NCBI GenBank assembly: GCA_018806915.1
Contig: JAGKQI010000084.1
Span: 186,001 to 250,000, forward strand
Direction: 5' to 3'
Origin: Phytophthora colocasiae
Lineage: Eukaryota > Oomycota > Peronosporomycetes > Peronosporales > Peronosporaceae
DNA: 64,000 bases
Of the stretch, positions 51,881-62,659 are shown one piece after another. The notes under the pieces are model-generated. The model searched no databases. It had not been told where the DNA came from and worked only from the letters and a program-made list of their open reading frames with translations. The translations under genes and the position numbers were made by a program. Position 1 is the first letter of the stretch; every line of letters begins with the position of its first letter.

Positions 51881-54800
51881 TCAATTCGACGTCTCGAACT
51901 TGGGAATGACGTTGCTGCGTTCCATCAAGTAGCGCAACGTCTTGGAAGAGAGGCCCTTGGTCAAGTAGTCCGCTAGTTGGTTCTTAGACTCCTGGTAGGT
52001 CAGCTCAACCTCGCCACTGGCAATCTTCTCTCGGATGAAATGGTAGCGAATGTCGATGTGCTTGGTGCGAGCTTGATAACCGACATTCTTCGCCAAAGCC
52101 ATGGCACCCTGGTTGTCCTCGTAGATCACCGTAGGGTCCACTTGCTTTGCACCAATGTCCTTGAGTAGTCGAAGCAGCCATACTACTTCTTTGATGCACT
52201 CACTCAGAGCCATGTACTCTGCCTCAGTAGAACTCAGTGCGACCGTCTTCTGGAACGTCGAACGCCACACCACCGGAGCACCACACATCATGAGCATCAT
52301 TCCGCTCACTGAGCGTCTGTCGTCACGGTTACCGGCCCAGTCAGCATCCGAGTAAGCCGTCATCTCAGTTCCCAGTAGGCCATCGTACATGATACCCACT
52401 TCCTTGGTCTTCAGCAGGTAGCGCACCACCTTGACTCCCGCATTCCAATGCGCCTCACCTGGGTTTTCCAGGAAGCGACTCAACTTGGCAACAGCAACCG
52501 CAATGTCAGGTCGTGTTCCGCATGTCAGATACATGAGGCTACCGATGAGCGATCGGTAGGGCCTTGACTTCATCTTGGCCTTGTACTCCTCTGTCTGCGT
52601 GCCGTCGTCCTTGGTCAAGTGAAGACTTGGATCCAGTGGCATCAGGCTTGGCTTCGCGTTTTCTTGACCGAATTTCTTGATGATCGACTCTGTATATGCG
52701 CGTTGAGAGATGGCCAATGTTTTATTGTCCATATCGTAGTCGATCTCAATCCCGAGAATAAATCGAGCGCGTCCGAGGTCCTTGATCCGGAATTTGTCCG
52801 CGATGCCAGCCTTCACTGACGCGATGACACCCTTGTCGCTTTGAAGCAATCAGCATGTCGTCGACGTAAAGACACACGATACATTCATCGTCACCATCAC
52901 CTCGGGTGTATACACAGGATCAGCATCAGCCGCCTTGAAACCCATGTCTTTTAAGTGACCATCGATCGTCTCGTTCCAAACACGAGATGCTTGCTTCAGG
53001 CCATACAAACTTTGCAGGAGTAGGCAGACGACGTCTTCTTCACCTTCAGCATCGGCCATCGTCAGGAGCTCACGCAGACCTTCAGGCAATTCCATGTAAA
53101 TCTCTTCGTCGAGCTTTCCATACAGGAACGCCGTATCCACGTCGCATTGCTCGATCTCAAATCCTTCAGCACAGCACTTAGCCAGCACAGCACGGATCGA
53201 ATTCAGGTATGCCACTGGCGCGTACGTCTCTTCATAGTCAATCCCGTGACGCTGAGAGTACCCCTTGGCGACGAGACGAGCCTTGTACCGGGTCACTTCT
53301 CCTTTCTCGTTGCGCTTCAACGCGAACACCCACCGACATCCGATCGGGCGCTGGTGAGCCGGTCTTGGTACCAGCTTCCATGTCTTGTTTGCAGTAAGTG
53401 ACTCCAATTCACTTGCAATTGCCTTCTTCCATTCATCGCTGTCCTCGCCTGACGTCGCTTCTGTATACGTCTTGGGGACTTCCTCCGATGCAGCCATAGC
53501 TTGGCCACCTTCAAGAGCGAGCAGTTCGCCACTTGGTTTAACCCTTTCTTGTGTCATCTTCTGACGCTTGGTCCCCGTGGTTGACGGCAGGATAATCTGC
53601 TTCTTGGTTGCGCCAGCCTCTTCAGGATCGTCAATTTCGTCGATGTTACGAGTACGCGAACGAGTAATCATGGGATGGGTGGACTCGTAAGGGATGATTT
53701 GACTGTTCACGTCACGTTGAAGTGGAATGACGTCAGCACCTTCAACAACGACCGGAACAATCTCCATTGAACCCTTGGACGGTTGTCCACTCATGACAGG
53801 CACGTTGGTTGCTGGTTCATCTTCATCCTGTACCATGAGGTGCTGGGGATTGGTCGTTTCGATGAACTTCACAGTGCGAACGATTTGCACCTTACCCGTT
53901 GACACATTGAGGACTCGGTAGCCCTTCACACCATCCTCGTATCCAAGGAAACGACATGTGAACGCTTTGGCATCCAACTTGCGACGCTTCTCGTCGGGGA
54001 TGTGAGCGTAGCCAAGAGCACCAAACACCTTGACGTTCCTGAGCTGTGGCTTCGATTTGTGCACAATCTCGAACGGTGTCTTCACAGTCACCGAGTTGGG
54101 GATCCGATTGATGATCCACGCAGCAGTGTTGACCGCCTCGGCCCACCACTTCTTGTTGACGCTCTCATGGTAGAGCAGACAACGAGCCATCTCCACGAGG
54201 CTCCGGTTCATGCGCTCAGCCAGACCGTTCTGCTGAGGCGTGTATGGCACCGTCTTCTCATGCTTGATGCCATGCTGGTTGAGGAACGCCTTGAACTGGC
54301 GACCGGTGTATTCACCACCATTGTCCGAACGCAGACGCTTGATACTCTTGCCCGTAGCGATCTCCATCGCTGCCTTGTAGATTTTGAACTTGGACAGCAC
54401 CTCCGACTTCGCTTTCATGAAGTGGACGGTCACGTGACGTGAGTAGTCGTCAATGAATGTCACAACGTACGTGCAACCACCAGGTGTCCTCGTCTGCATC
54501 GGACCCATCACGTCCGTATGCACCAGTTCAAGCACACCTGCACTCTTGACGACCTTCTCCGGATGCCTTGGATAGTCGTCAGCTTTCATCTTGCCCATGC
54601 AGCAGCCAGCGCATACGTCGTCCCCAGGGACTCCATTTGTAATGCGAGGCACTCCTTCTGCCATGGTAAGTAGTTTCTCATAACGCTTGAACGGGATGTG
54701 GCCGAGTCGGGCGTGCACAACAGCCCATGGCTCCTTACGAGTGGTCGTTGCAGCATGACACACCTCGTCCCCCACTGTCTTCAGCTTGTAGACATTTCCA

Positions 54801-55891
54801 CAGCGCTTAGCTTCCATCACAGTAGCGTCCCCGTAGCGAAAGGTACACTTGTCCTTGCTGAACTGGGCGACGACTCCTTTCTCGGCCAGCTTCGACACCG
54901 AGATGAGGCTTCCTTCAACTTCTGGGATGTACAGGACATCCGACAGCTTGACAGACTTCCCGTCCATCAGCTTCAACCCGACGGTGCCCTTTGCAACTGC
55001 GTCGATTTTCGGGCCATCCGCGATCGTGATGCGGACTGGCGTCTTCAGCTCCTTCATGGACACAAACTTGTCCCGGACGCTGTTCATGTGCGAACTTGCA
55101 CCAGAGTCGACGAGCCATTCACTCTTGGTCATCGCACTCGTAGCCATGAACGAGAAGTCGTCGGACGCTTCCTCTTGCGCAGCTTGCCCTCGTTCTTGGT
55201 CGGCTTTCTTCTTGCGGCACTCGAACTCTCGGTGCCCTTGCTTCTTGCAGTAGAAGCACTTGCCGTTGAAGCGACGCTTGCCCCCGAAGTCCTTCTTCTT
55301 CGTAGCGAAAGCCTTCTCTTGAGCCGATGACGATTCATCCGAAGCTTGAACACCAGAGAGAGCTTGAATCGCGTAGGCCAGCGACACGTTTGGCGTATTC
55401 TCGAGGACAGTACATATCATCTTGTACTCGTCCGTCAGACTGCCAAGGAGCAACACGAGCTGGCGAGTCTCATCCAGAGTCTCACCGATCGTCTCCATCT
55501 GGAGGACGATCTCCTTGAACTGATCGACGTGGGAAGCGAACTTGGTCCTGGCTCCATCTTGAAGTTGTTCAACTTCTTGGTGACGAAGCCGGTTCTTGAG
55601 CGTCTTCTTGTTGAAGTGCTCCTCGAGCATCGTCCACGCCTCAGCGGCAGTCAGTGCTCCACGGACGTAGACTTGGTACGTGAGACTCACGTCTCCAGCG
55701 ATAACACCAAGTGCCTTCAGATCGTTGGTCTTCCATTCCGCCGTGGAGCGATCACTCACTTGGTCGAACTCGGGCTTGATGATCTGCGGTAGCAGTCCCT
55801 TCCGAGCAAGCTTCATCCGCATGTTGAACTCCCAGTGGAAGTAGTTGTCTTCCACGAGCTTGTCGATGTTGTCGGCGTAGCTTGGGCTCAT
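51881..55891 (-). pseudogene. gag-pol: Copia-2 Gag-Pol polyprotein, RT active site out of frame
   Basis: The element-specific ATG is at 55891 (MSPSYADNIDKLVEDNYFHWEF); the frame is also open upstream through the LTR. Gag ends in a CCHC knuckle, CFYCKKQGHREFEC. Protease WLVDSGASSHM. Integrase HARLGHIPFKRYEKL, CAGCCMGKMK, VHTDVMGPM, RSDNGGEYTGRQ, NGLAERMNRSLVE. RT runs from WVFALKRNEKGEV through LYGLKQASRVWN. At about 52917 an extra base throws the next 60 nt out of frame. The YVDDMLIA active site can be read only in the shifted frame, while the main frame meets TGA at 52850-52852. A compensating shift restores the original frame at once (LLQSDKGVIASVKAG), so RNase H (SDADWAGNRDDRRSVSG, TEAEYMALSE) stays in phase with gag. 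The element is dead as read. Confidence 0.92.
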
Positions 55892-55895
55892 AACC

Positions 55896-56314
55896 AATTG
55901 AGAGTATAGCGAACGAGGCTTGATAGTGAAGTGAGTAGGAGGAAGTAAATCCAAAAGTGAGTTTATTGAGTTAGCCCGCATTCACTAATCTACCCTTGCT
56001 CTCCTTGAGCTCCCCTTGTAGACCTTTGTGAAACGGGAACGCTTGATGTAACGGGAACGCCTTGTGAAACGGGAACGCTTGATGTAACGGGAACGATTGA
56101 TGTAACGGGAACGATTTGTGCACACCTTGAGATCAGCAAATTGAAGTTCTCGTCCAATCAGAATAGTGTACATATCCAAGGTAGACCGCCAATCGTATTG
56201 CAGCATCCACGCGTCTTCCACTGTTGTCCTCACTTGGCACGCGTTGTGCGCGTGAAAGCTGCGTGCTTCGAGGTAGGGACCCAGTATAGGAGACGGCGAA
56301 GTGCAATCTCAACA
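55896..56314 (-). repeat. Copia-2 5' LTR (419 bp)
   Basis: Five 18-bp units at 56024-56113 instead of seven. The LTR encodes an open leader (MRANSINSLLDLLPP) on the element strand that runs in frame into gag. Confidence 0.92.
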
Positions 56315-56319
56315 CAGTT

Positions 56320-57240
56320 TGCTTGTGAAATCTGCACTGATTCGACATGAGCCACTTTAAAGTTTCCAGTTGGCCTTCCTTGCTTGCTTTTTCTAATGCT
56401 TCCTTCCAATATTTCGCGAATTTGTAATCATCCTTTCGAAGTGGCGAGTGCAGAATAAATATCTGCTGCATCAAATTCAATCGTCCAGATTCTGCCAAAT
56501 CTCGAATAGCGGAGCCAGCAAAACGTAAATCCCAAGTCAAATATCCCAAATTCAGCATCCACTCAATTAGCGCAGCGTCCGGGCACATATTATCGTACTT
56601 CAAGACACATTTGGTTGCATCTGTAGGCAGCAACATGTCTGCAAATTCGAAGTCTCCGACGCGTAGTGCGTGCTCGATAACCGTCGGTCGCTGATTTCTC
56701 GTCAATCCCGTACTCGTTATACAGCCACTTGACAGTTTGAAGGTGCCCGTTTTTAGCAGCTAGGTACATAGCACTTTCCCTTAAACTCTCCGAGTGTTTC
56801 CCATTGAAAATACTATCTTGCTCCAGTAGAAACTGCAGAACATGCAAATGCCCGTTGGTTGCTGTGATGCTCACAACACTCAGTGGTATCTCGCAATCTA
56901 CGAAATGCTTAAATAGCCACTTGACAACCACCAGATCTCCGCGAGTTGCAGCGATTTCCAGCGATTTCTCTAATTGCCAACACTGATAATGGCGATCTGA
57001 CCCTAGATAATTGGTGAGGGGCCATTCCGGACTTCTGCTCTCGACCGTGGTGCAGCTGGCATCCCATATACACTCGACCAGAGGAAGTGATCCGAAAGTG
57101 CAGGCTTCACTAAGTGAGAGATTTCTTGAAGGCCCGAGGAACTTCGCAATGATCCAGGTATTAGACTCGAGATCACCTAGACATGGATATGGGCGAAGTA
57201 TGAGATGCAGAGACGAAAGCATCTGAGTAGTTAGAAGCAA
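56320..57240 (-). pseudogene. ankyrin-repeat gene C, 5' half
   Basis: Start at 57240 or the next Met (MLLTTQMLSSLHLILRPYP), family N-terminal blocks (AKFLGPSRNLSLSEACTFG, LVECIWDASCTTVES, SDRHYQCW) and ankyrin units GDLVVVKWLFKHFVDCEI, GHLHVLQFLLEQDS and GHLQTVKWLYNEYG. A one-base shift near 56700 moves the chain to TRNQRPTVIEHALRVGDFEF, LINLGYL-like and DLAESGRLNLMQQIF, ending SNQCRFHKQT at the Copia-2 insertion. With the further shift near 51095 and the insertion, gene C is a pseudogene. More diverged from A, B and D than they are from each other. Confidence 0.8.
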
Positions 57241-57510
57241 AAACTAAAGTGAGTGATTTATAGGTGAAGCTCAGAAGAAAACTTGGTCCAACTTTATCAG
57301 TCAGAAAAAGTGATTGCTTATTACTGCTGTCAATCTTACCATAAAAAATCGACCAGCCACCACTGACTGAAGAGAAAGCTGTTTTCAAAACGGATCATAT
57401 CGGGAAATGCACATTATCGATAAAGTTTTGTTAAAAATCTGTCTCTCACGGAATGCACAGCAACACAGAAGGTATATTTTCTAGTGATGGTCACGAATGT
57501 TTCCATTAGA
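57241..57510. promoter_or_regulatory. upstream region of ankyrin gene C
   Basis: About 270 bp upstream of the gene C start; no specific motif identified. Confidence 0.25.
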
Positions 57511-57653
57511 TCAGGGCATAGTGCCCGCTGATCTTTGAGTAGATGCGGAAGCGAAGACAAAGAGTTGACCTAAAATATAAGCGTGTAGTCGATGGGCACT
57601 ATTGACAACGCTAAGCATCGCAACTTTTGTCTTCATCGGGACAAAAACCAATA
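57511..57653 (-). pseudogene. C-terminal relic related to the 60.5-62.4 kb gene, cut by the mariner element
   Basis: The minus strand reads KTKVAMLSVVN, then AHRLHAYILGQLFVFASASTQRS, which parallels SKAAFISVINYVHY and IHRLPADVLWLIFVFASTPARRS at the end of the neighbouring 632-aa gene. The match stops at the TA where the mariner begins. Only the last 40 codons survive. Confidence 0.55.
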
Positions 57654-59805
57654 CTTCTCCGGTCCACCGTACTATCGCCATTTCTAAAAAGTGGGCATAG
57701 CGGAAAAAAGTTTTTAGAGTTAGCAAGCATGGCGCACACCATTAGAAAGCTGAAGGCGCAAGGTATGTGCTCCCGGACTTCCTGCTGAAACGGAGCCTTC
57801 GTTTGAATGGTAGAATAACTTTTGTCTTGCGTCTGAGAGGAGCCGTAAGGTTAAATTTCGTAATTCGGTCAATTTTTAGCGATAATCAATCGCACTTTTA
57901 CACGAGCGGTAGGAGCTAATTGACTCCGTCCTGGCAAACCGATATTGTCTGTAAACGCTTCAATGGGCTAAAAATTGATCGCGCGCCAGCGAGGTTTTAT
58001 TGCAGCATGGCACCTAGTTACCAAGCCAGCGGAATAAAATACGCCAATCATCGCGAAGTGAAGAATAAGACGGCGATTTATTTTTTTGAACCCTCAAATT
58101 AGACTGTAAGCTGTGATTGGCATAAGTGACGGTAGCCATTAGCAACTATGCTGTCTGCAACTGGTAACGCAATCGGTGACGTTCCGTTGCGCATGTGGAA
58201 TTTCTGCACGCGTGGTAGGCTGTAGTCATTGCCCCCCTTGCACCCAATGACCAAACCTAGTACTTTTGTAATGTCAAAAAGCACTTATCTAAAGTATGGT
58301 AGCTTACCTTAGCAAATGAGGCCTTCACGGCAGCAATTAGGCCGTCGGTATCGAACGTGGGGGGTCTTGTACTGCAAGGATTGTAGTGAATGAAAAAAAC
58401 CGAGGTCTAGTACGTTCATGTCGGGTGGCGGGGAGGCTGACAGACCATTTCGATATCCCAGCCCTCTGCCTGGCCTGTCTCGACGATGTCGGCGCTGTCA
58501 ACTCGTACATGTGGACCAGCGTTGTCTTGCTGCACCTTAATTGTTCTTGTCTTTCTACCTGCAACATTCCAGCAACATCCCAGCAATAAGAGCAATATAG
58601 GAGTGACATTAGCTCATCTTGCAACATAGTAGCAACATAATAGCTTCAACTTCACTTACCGGGCCATTTTTCCCTAATTGCAGGGAACACTTTCTCGCGC
58701 AGCAGCTTAATGTAGACTTCTCGTGTCATAGAGATGTTTTTGGTGATTGGATCTCCTTTCTCACGGCTCTTCGACTTTCGCTTGGCCACGGTCTCCTCTA
58801 CAATAGGCCAAATGCCTATTTTACCATCGAAGTAGCGCTTTTTTCCAAAGTCGTAGCGAGGTCTGGCGACGGCAGCCAGAAACATTACCTGTCCTATGTA
58901 CCTTTTGTTCGGACACGAGCGGTACGGTACATCCTCGTCCTTCGCCAGGTAATACTTTGTATTGGCCTTGTAGAGGTTGAACCACTTCTCATCAAGATGT
59001 ACGGTATCGTACATGTGGTGGGCACGAAACGTCTTCTCTTCTAGCAAAATAAAATCCTTGGTCAGCATAAAATCGTTTAAATAATAAAAGCCAAATGAAT
59101 GACTTACCTATGTGGCGCTCAACGTGGGCCAGAGCCCATAACAGCCGTCGTGTCTTGAGCAGAGCTGACAGCGTAGGTCTGACACGGGTAATCTTTTTGC
59201 GAATCACGCTGCGCTTCAAGTAGCGCAACAGCGTTGTTTTAGGTATACCTGTAGCTGCAGCTAGCGAGCGCAAGCTCTGTCGTTGGCATAGAGGAATTTC
59301 GCGAACCCGCTCAACTACCTCGTCATCAGTGAAGTGGCGGGGTGGTGGCGGGCGCTGCTGTCGACCATGTAGCAGCTCAGCAATGGCGTGGCTTTGCTGC
59401 CACACCTTGCGGATTGTGTGACGGTGTAGGCCAAAGCCTGCGGCAACTGCGGCAATACTGCCACGTGGGAGGCAGCCACCAACCGATCGCTGCGCAAGAT
59501 ATAGCGCTACGGCCACCTTGACGTGTGGGGTAAGGTCGGTCTGGTTTCGACGGCGAGGCATGCTGGCGTTGTTTGTGAAGTCCAGGGTGAAAGGAATAGT
59601 GAATTGAGTTTAGTGTTGGCGGCAACGCCGACAGCAGTGGTTGGCGACAGTGAAAGCGCGCGAAAAGTTATGCATGTCAAAGCTTCAGATTAGGCGCCAA
59701 ACAGAAACAGCAAGACAAGTTATTTTTTACCAATCAAATACTGCTAACAATTTTGTGTGGCTCACCAAAAAACCTAATGGGCGATAGTACGGTGGACCGG
59801 AGAAG
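57654..59805 (-). mobile_element. mariner element of the plant-type (DD39D-like) group
   Basis: Perfect 26-bp inverted repeats (cttctccggtcc... and complement) with TA at 57652-57653 and 59806-59807. 2152 bp long with an intron-containing transposase on the minus strand. Terminal structure and transposase motifs (HLDEKWF, QQDNAGPH, LDLGFF) place it near plant Soymar-type mariners. Confidence 0.93.
58110..59561 (-). pseudogene. mariner transposase, spliced, with at least two frameshifts
   Basis: Start MPRRRNQTDLTPHVKV at 59561. Helix-turn-helix regions (GSIAAVAAGFGLHRHTIRKV; QSLRSLAAATGIPKTTLLRY). Intron 1 59041-59107 (gtaagt...tag) joins ERHI to EEKTFRAHHMY. Catalytic Asp 1 is in VHLDEKWFNLY. 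Intron 2 58559-58659 (gtaagt...cag) joins EKWPG to RKTRTIKVQQDNAGPH (Asp 2). The third Asp, in LDLGFFHSLQS, lies after a one-base loss near 58420 (following PPRHP) and is followed by another shift in a C-run near 58365. The C-terminus GGNDYSLPRVQKFHMRNG matches the family end. All domains are present, so death is recent. Confidence 0.85.
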
Positions 59806-59807
59806 TA

Positions 59808-60463
59808 CTCACAAAAAGTGGAGCAGATCTATTTGGATGAGAAGAAAACGAGTTATTGTAATCTCAATTGGCAGAATTCCAGTTAATCAAAATTTTCTTC
59901 ACTTCCCCAAATACCAGAAGACAAACATTCGACAGTTTTATTTTTTTAATCTGACAAAAAAACAAATCTCCTTCTTGTTCATTTACGATAACATGTATAT
60001 TATTAAAATGATCTTCTTATCATCTATTGCCGCTATCGACGTGCTGCGCGTCCGTCGAAAGACGATTTAAGTCGCAATGATCGGGTGCCATCAAATGCAC
60101 ACGACGAAATTCTAGAAGCAACATCCAGGAAGACGATACACTACCACAAGCGAAAACCGTGGTCCACTGGTGTACGCACCACAAAGCTACGCACTTGGCA
60201 GGCGTTCGAGTCCCTCCGGGGACTTACATGTACTTTCCAGATGATAAGAAATGATAAACATTTGAAAATTCAATATCCCATTCAAACAATTCACAATCAC
60301 AATCAAACCTTCAGAATTCAATAGTCAAGCCAAGTAGTAGCAACCAGGAATAACCAGTTAATCAACTTCAATTTCATTTTCCACAAGCGAAAAACCTTTG
60401 TTAAACAGAAAAATAAAAGCTAGTCTTGTAAAATTCCATCACACCACGTCTCCTTGTACATTG
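59808..60463. other. 650 bp without a gene, containing dispersed repeat copy 2
   Basis: A plus-strand frame at 59753-60070 has no recognisable motif. 60172-60375 repeats the sequence at 27170-27350. Near 60208 gcgttcgagtccct resembles a tRNA B box but no tRNA can be folded around it. Confidence 0.45.
60172..60375 (+). repeat. dispersed repeat, copy 2
   Basis: Same orientation and order as copy 1 at 27170-27350, with an extra gcgttcgagt segment and small indels. It could be a SINE or the shared end of an old element. Two copies are too few to define ends. Confidence 0.8.
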
Positions 60464-62362
60464 TCACCTTGGTCTAACATGCACTGATCGTCGGGCAGGG
60501 GTCGAAGCGAAAACAAAAATCAGCCATAAAACATCGGCAGGTAGTCGATGAATCGGTTTCGAGTAATGCACGTAGTTAATGACGCTGATGAATGCAGCTT
60601 TTGACTGAATCCGGAATTTCTCCTTCGTAACACAGAGAAAATCACCATCGTGCGAAGTAAACTCTTGGATTTCCCTCTCTTCACAATGCACACCATAGAA
60701 GTCGAGCCGAGTTAGCTCTCTAGCCATCCGGAGGCTGCGATTCCGTAGACACAAGGTGAAATCCGACAATTTCCGATTACTTCCGACTGTCAACTCCGCG
60801 ATTGGCCACCGACTCAGCGATTCATTGTGAGCTGTGACAACTACAGCGAAATCACGGGTTTCCAGATATTGGAGGTTCGGGCATTTACCAGACAAGACAC
60901 TGAGATCAAGAGTCATGCTGTTGCTGTAAATCGGTCCATCCATTGTTAATGAGCGAAGATTTCGACCAACCAACTCTAGCAACTTCACCGCCAAAGAACC
61001 GGAAACAATTGACTCGAAACTCAAGTAAAGTTTGCTCAAAGTTGGTAAGTTCTGCTCCACCAAATCTCGAGAAACTTCGGAAACGCCACTTCCAACTCTA
61101 GTTCGACAACGGCCAAAGCCTGGAACGACAACTTCCACCTGATCTCCCCCCTTGAACCAGGCTCGACAGCGGGTAGAACTCGGCATCTCAAATGCTGAGA
61201 TTTGGCCACCTACCGTATCGATTGGCCATACCGTTATGCCTTCGACAATATCCACAAATCCGAATTCACAAGTATTGTAAGTTCTTGGCTGAAGCTCCTC
61301 CTGCCCCATAAGAGGATAGTTGCATCGGACAACATCCGCAATACTCAATAGATTGGCTTGTGTCAAAGTCACACCCCAAAGCGCAGCAGTTGAACAGCAG
61401 CTGATAGTGTACAAAAACCACGGCCACAACTCAGAAGCCGTACACGTGATGTCGACCTTGAGTGGCGAAACGTTAGATTGTGCTGCAATAGCTGAACCAA
61501 TCGCAGGAAAAAAGCTTTCGAAACCTTTCCTACAAGCAATAATTTCGATAGTGCAACCATTCAGACGTTGACACGCGAGGAAATGGTTCAATAGAATTTC
61601 AGTGTTTATCGTGTCTTGTGGTAGTCCATCGTAACTCGTGATGTCGAATGTAACGGAGATTTCGAGAGGGTTTACCACTTTCCATGGTAAACATGTCGTC
61701 AAATTTCGAGAATAACTCGTAGTAAAATCACGAATTCGAAAAGCAATTTTGATATCCACTGGCGCTTGTTCCGTAGCAACGGCACTTTGGCTATGCTCCA
61801 GATTACGCAGAGTTGCGCGATCCAGCAGCAAAACTAACGGAACAGCTGCAATAAACAGTCTTTGCAGACTAGTATCGAATAAATCACTTGTGTTGACCTT
61901 CAAATACACATCTACTTCGACGTCATCGAGGCTGCTCTCCCAACGCATACCGGTGTTACTGGACAAATAGTTCTTGTCTTCGTTTTCCAGTCCCATTGCC
62001 TTCAACTTCTGCATCGCCTGTTGAAATTGCCATGAGGGATCTGAATCTACACAAAATTGGCCCCAAACGAGCTGTTGAATGGAAGCAGATCCGTAAACGT
62101 TCACTACCCAAGATGGATAGCATTTACGCGGATGGTGTGGCGGTAAACTCGGCGGAAACTGGTCCATGAATGCCTTATTGTTCACTAGCGCAAGGACTGT
62201 GAATAACACGATTGCTTCTCGAACCTTATTCAAGCGATTCACATTTTGTGTATCTCCATCGACCAACCTAACATCGAAGCAAAGGTAGTGTTGTAAACAT
62301 AACGAGGAGCTTCCATGGGGCCAACTAAATTGTACGTGTTGTCCGCTTTGGGAAATCATCAA
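60464..62362 (-). CDS. uncharacterised 632-aa oomycete-type protein
   Basis: One uninterrupted frame. I do not recognise a catalytic domain. The centre is rich in regularly spaced leucines (LPTLSKLYLSFESI, LLELVGRNLRSLTMDG, CPNLQYLETRDF, ELTRLDFYGVHC), suggesting leucine-rich-repeat-like packing. The C-terminus HRLPADVLWLIFVFASTPARR looks like an F-box-type helix placed at the end instead of the start. No signal peptide or clear membrane span. I recall multicopy oomycete families with this kind of ending but could not search. The start at 62362 is the first Met. A relic of a second member lies at 57.5 kb. Function unknown. Confidence 0.65.
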   Translation of the reverse strand: MMISQSGQHVQFSWPHGSSSLCLQHYLCFDVRLVDGDTQNVNRLNKVREAIVLFTVLALVNNKAFMDQFPPSLPPHHPRKCYPSWVVNVYGSASIQQLVWGQFCVDSDPSWQFQQAMQKLKAMGLENEDKNYLSSNTGMRWESSLDDVEVDVYLKVNTSDLFDTSLQRLFIAAVPLVLLLDRATLRNLEHSQSAVATEQAPVDIKIAFRIRDFTTSYSRNLTTCLPWKVVNPLEISVTFDITSYDGLPQDTINTEILLNHFLACQRLNGCTIEIIACRKGFESFFPAIGSAIAAQSNVSPLKVDITCTASELWPWFLYTISCCSTAALWGVTLTQANLLSIADVVRCNYPLMGQEELQPRTYNTCEFGFVDIVEGITVWPIDTVGGQISAFEMPSSTRCRAWFKGGDQVEVVVPGFGRCRTRVGSGVSEVSRDLVEQNLPTLSKLYLSFESIVSGSLAVKLLELVGRNLRSLTMDGPIYSNSMTLDLSVLSGKCPNLQYLETRDFAVVVTAHNESLSRWPIAELTVGSNRKLSDFTLCLRNRSLRMARELTRLDFYGVHCEEREIQEFTSHDGDFLCVTKEKFRIQSKAAFISVINYVHYSKPIHRLPADVLWLIFVFASTPARRSVHVRPR

Positions 62363-62659
62363 ACTAGTACGTAAGGCATTAGAGACCTTTCGGAGCGGAT
62401 GTCGATTGTTGGTTGCGGGAACGACACACGTAAAAGGTGCAAAAATATGGCTGCTTACTAATCACTTCCGGCCACGACCTTTCGTTCCAACATCCATGTT
62501 GGAAATACTGCCAACGGAGGCCTCGTTTCCAACAACGTTGTAGGTTGTGGAAATCTGTCTATGATGAAATTCTTCCGTTTTCGATGTAGAAGTGCTGCAC
62601 TAAGTTCTACAGGTCTAGCCTCAGGCCTCTCGAAGATCGCAAAGAATTCGAACTGGATC

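Larger units (their letters stand above)
51419..56314 (-). mobile_element. Copia-type LTR retrotransposon (Copia-2), minus orientation, inside ankyrin gene C
   Basis: 4896 bp between 5-bp duplications cagtt (51414-51418 and 56315-56319). Removing element and duplication rejoins the ankyrin frame (FHKQT to GTTCVG). The LTRs are 455 bp (left) and 419 bp (right); the 36-bp difference is two units of an 18-bp minisatellite. On its own strand the LTR starts TGTTGAGA. A polypurine gagtggggg lies at 51874-51882 beside the 3' LTR. One long gag-pol frame. Confidence 0.94.

Noticed and set aside
54698..55330. 210-aa plus-strand ORF inside Copia-2
   Set aside because: Antisense to well-conserved gag-pol; no independent motif.
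60195..60225. tRNA-like B box in the dispersed repeat
   Set aside because: The putative T-stem does not pair and there is no tRNA body around it.
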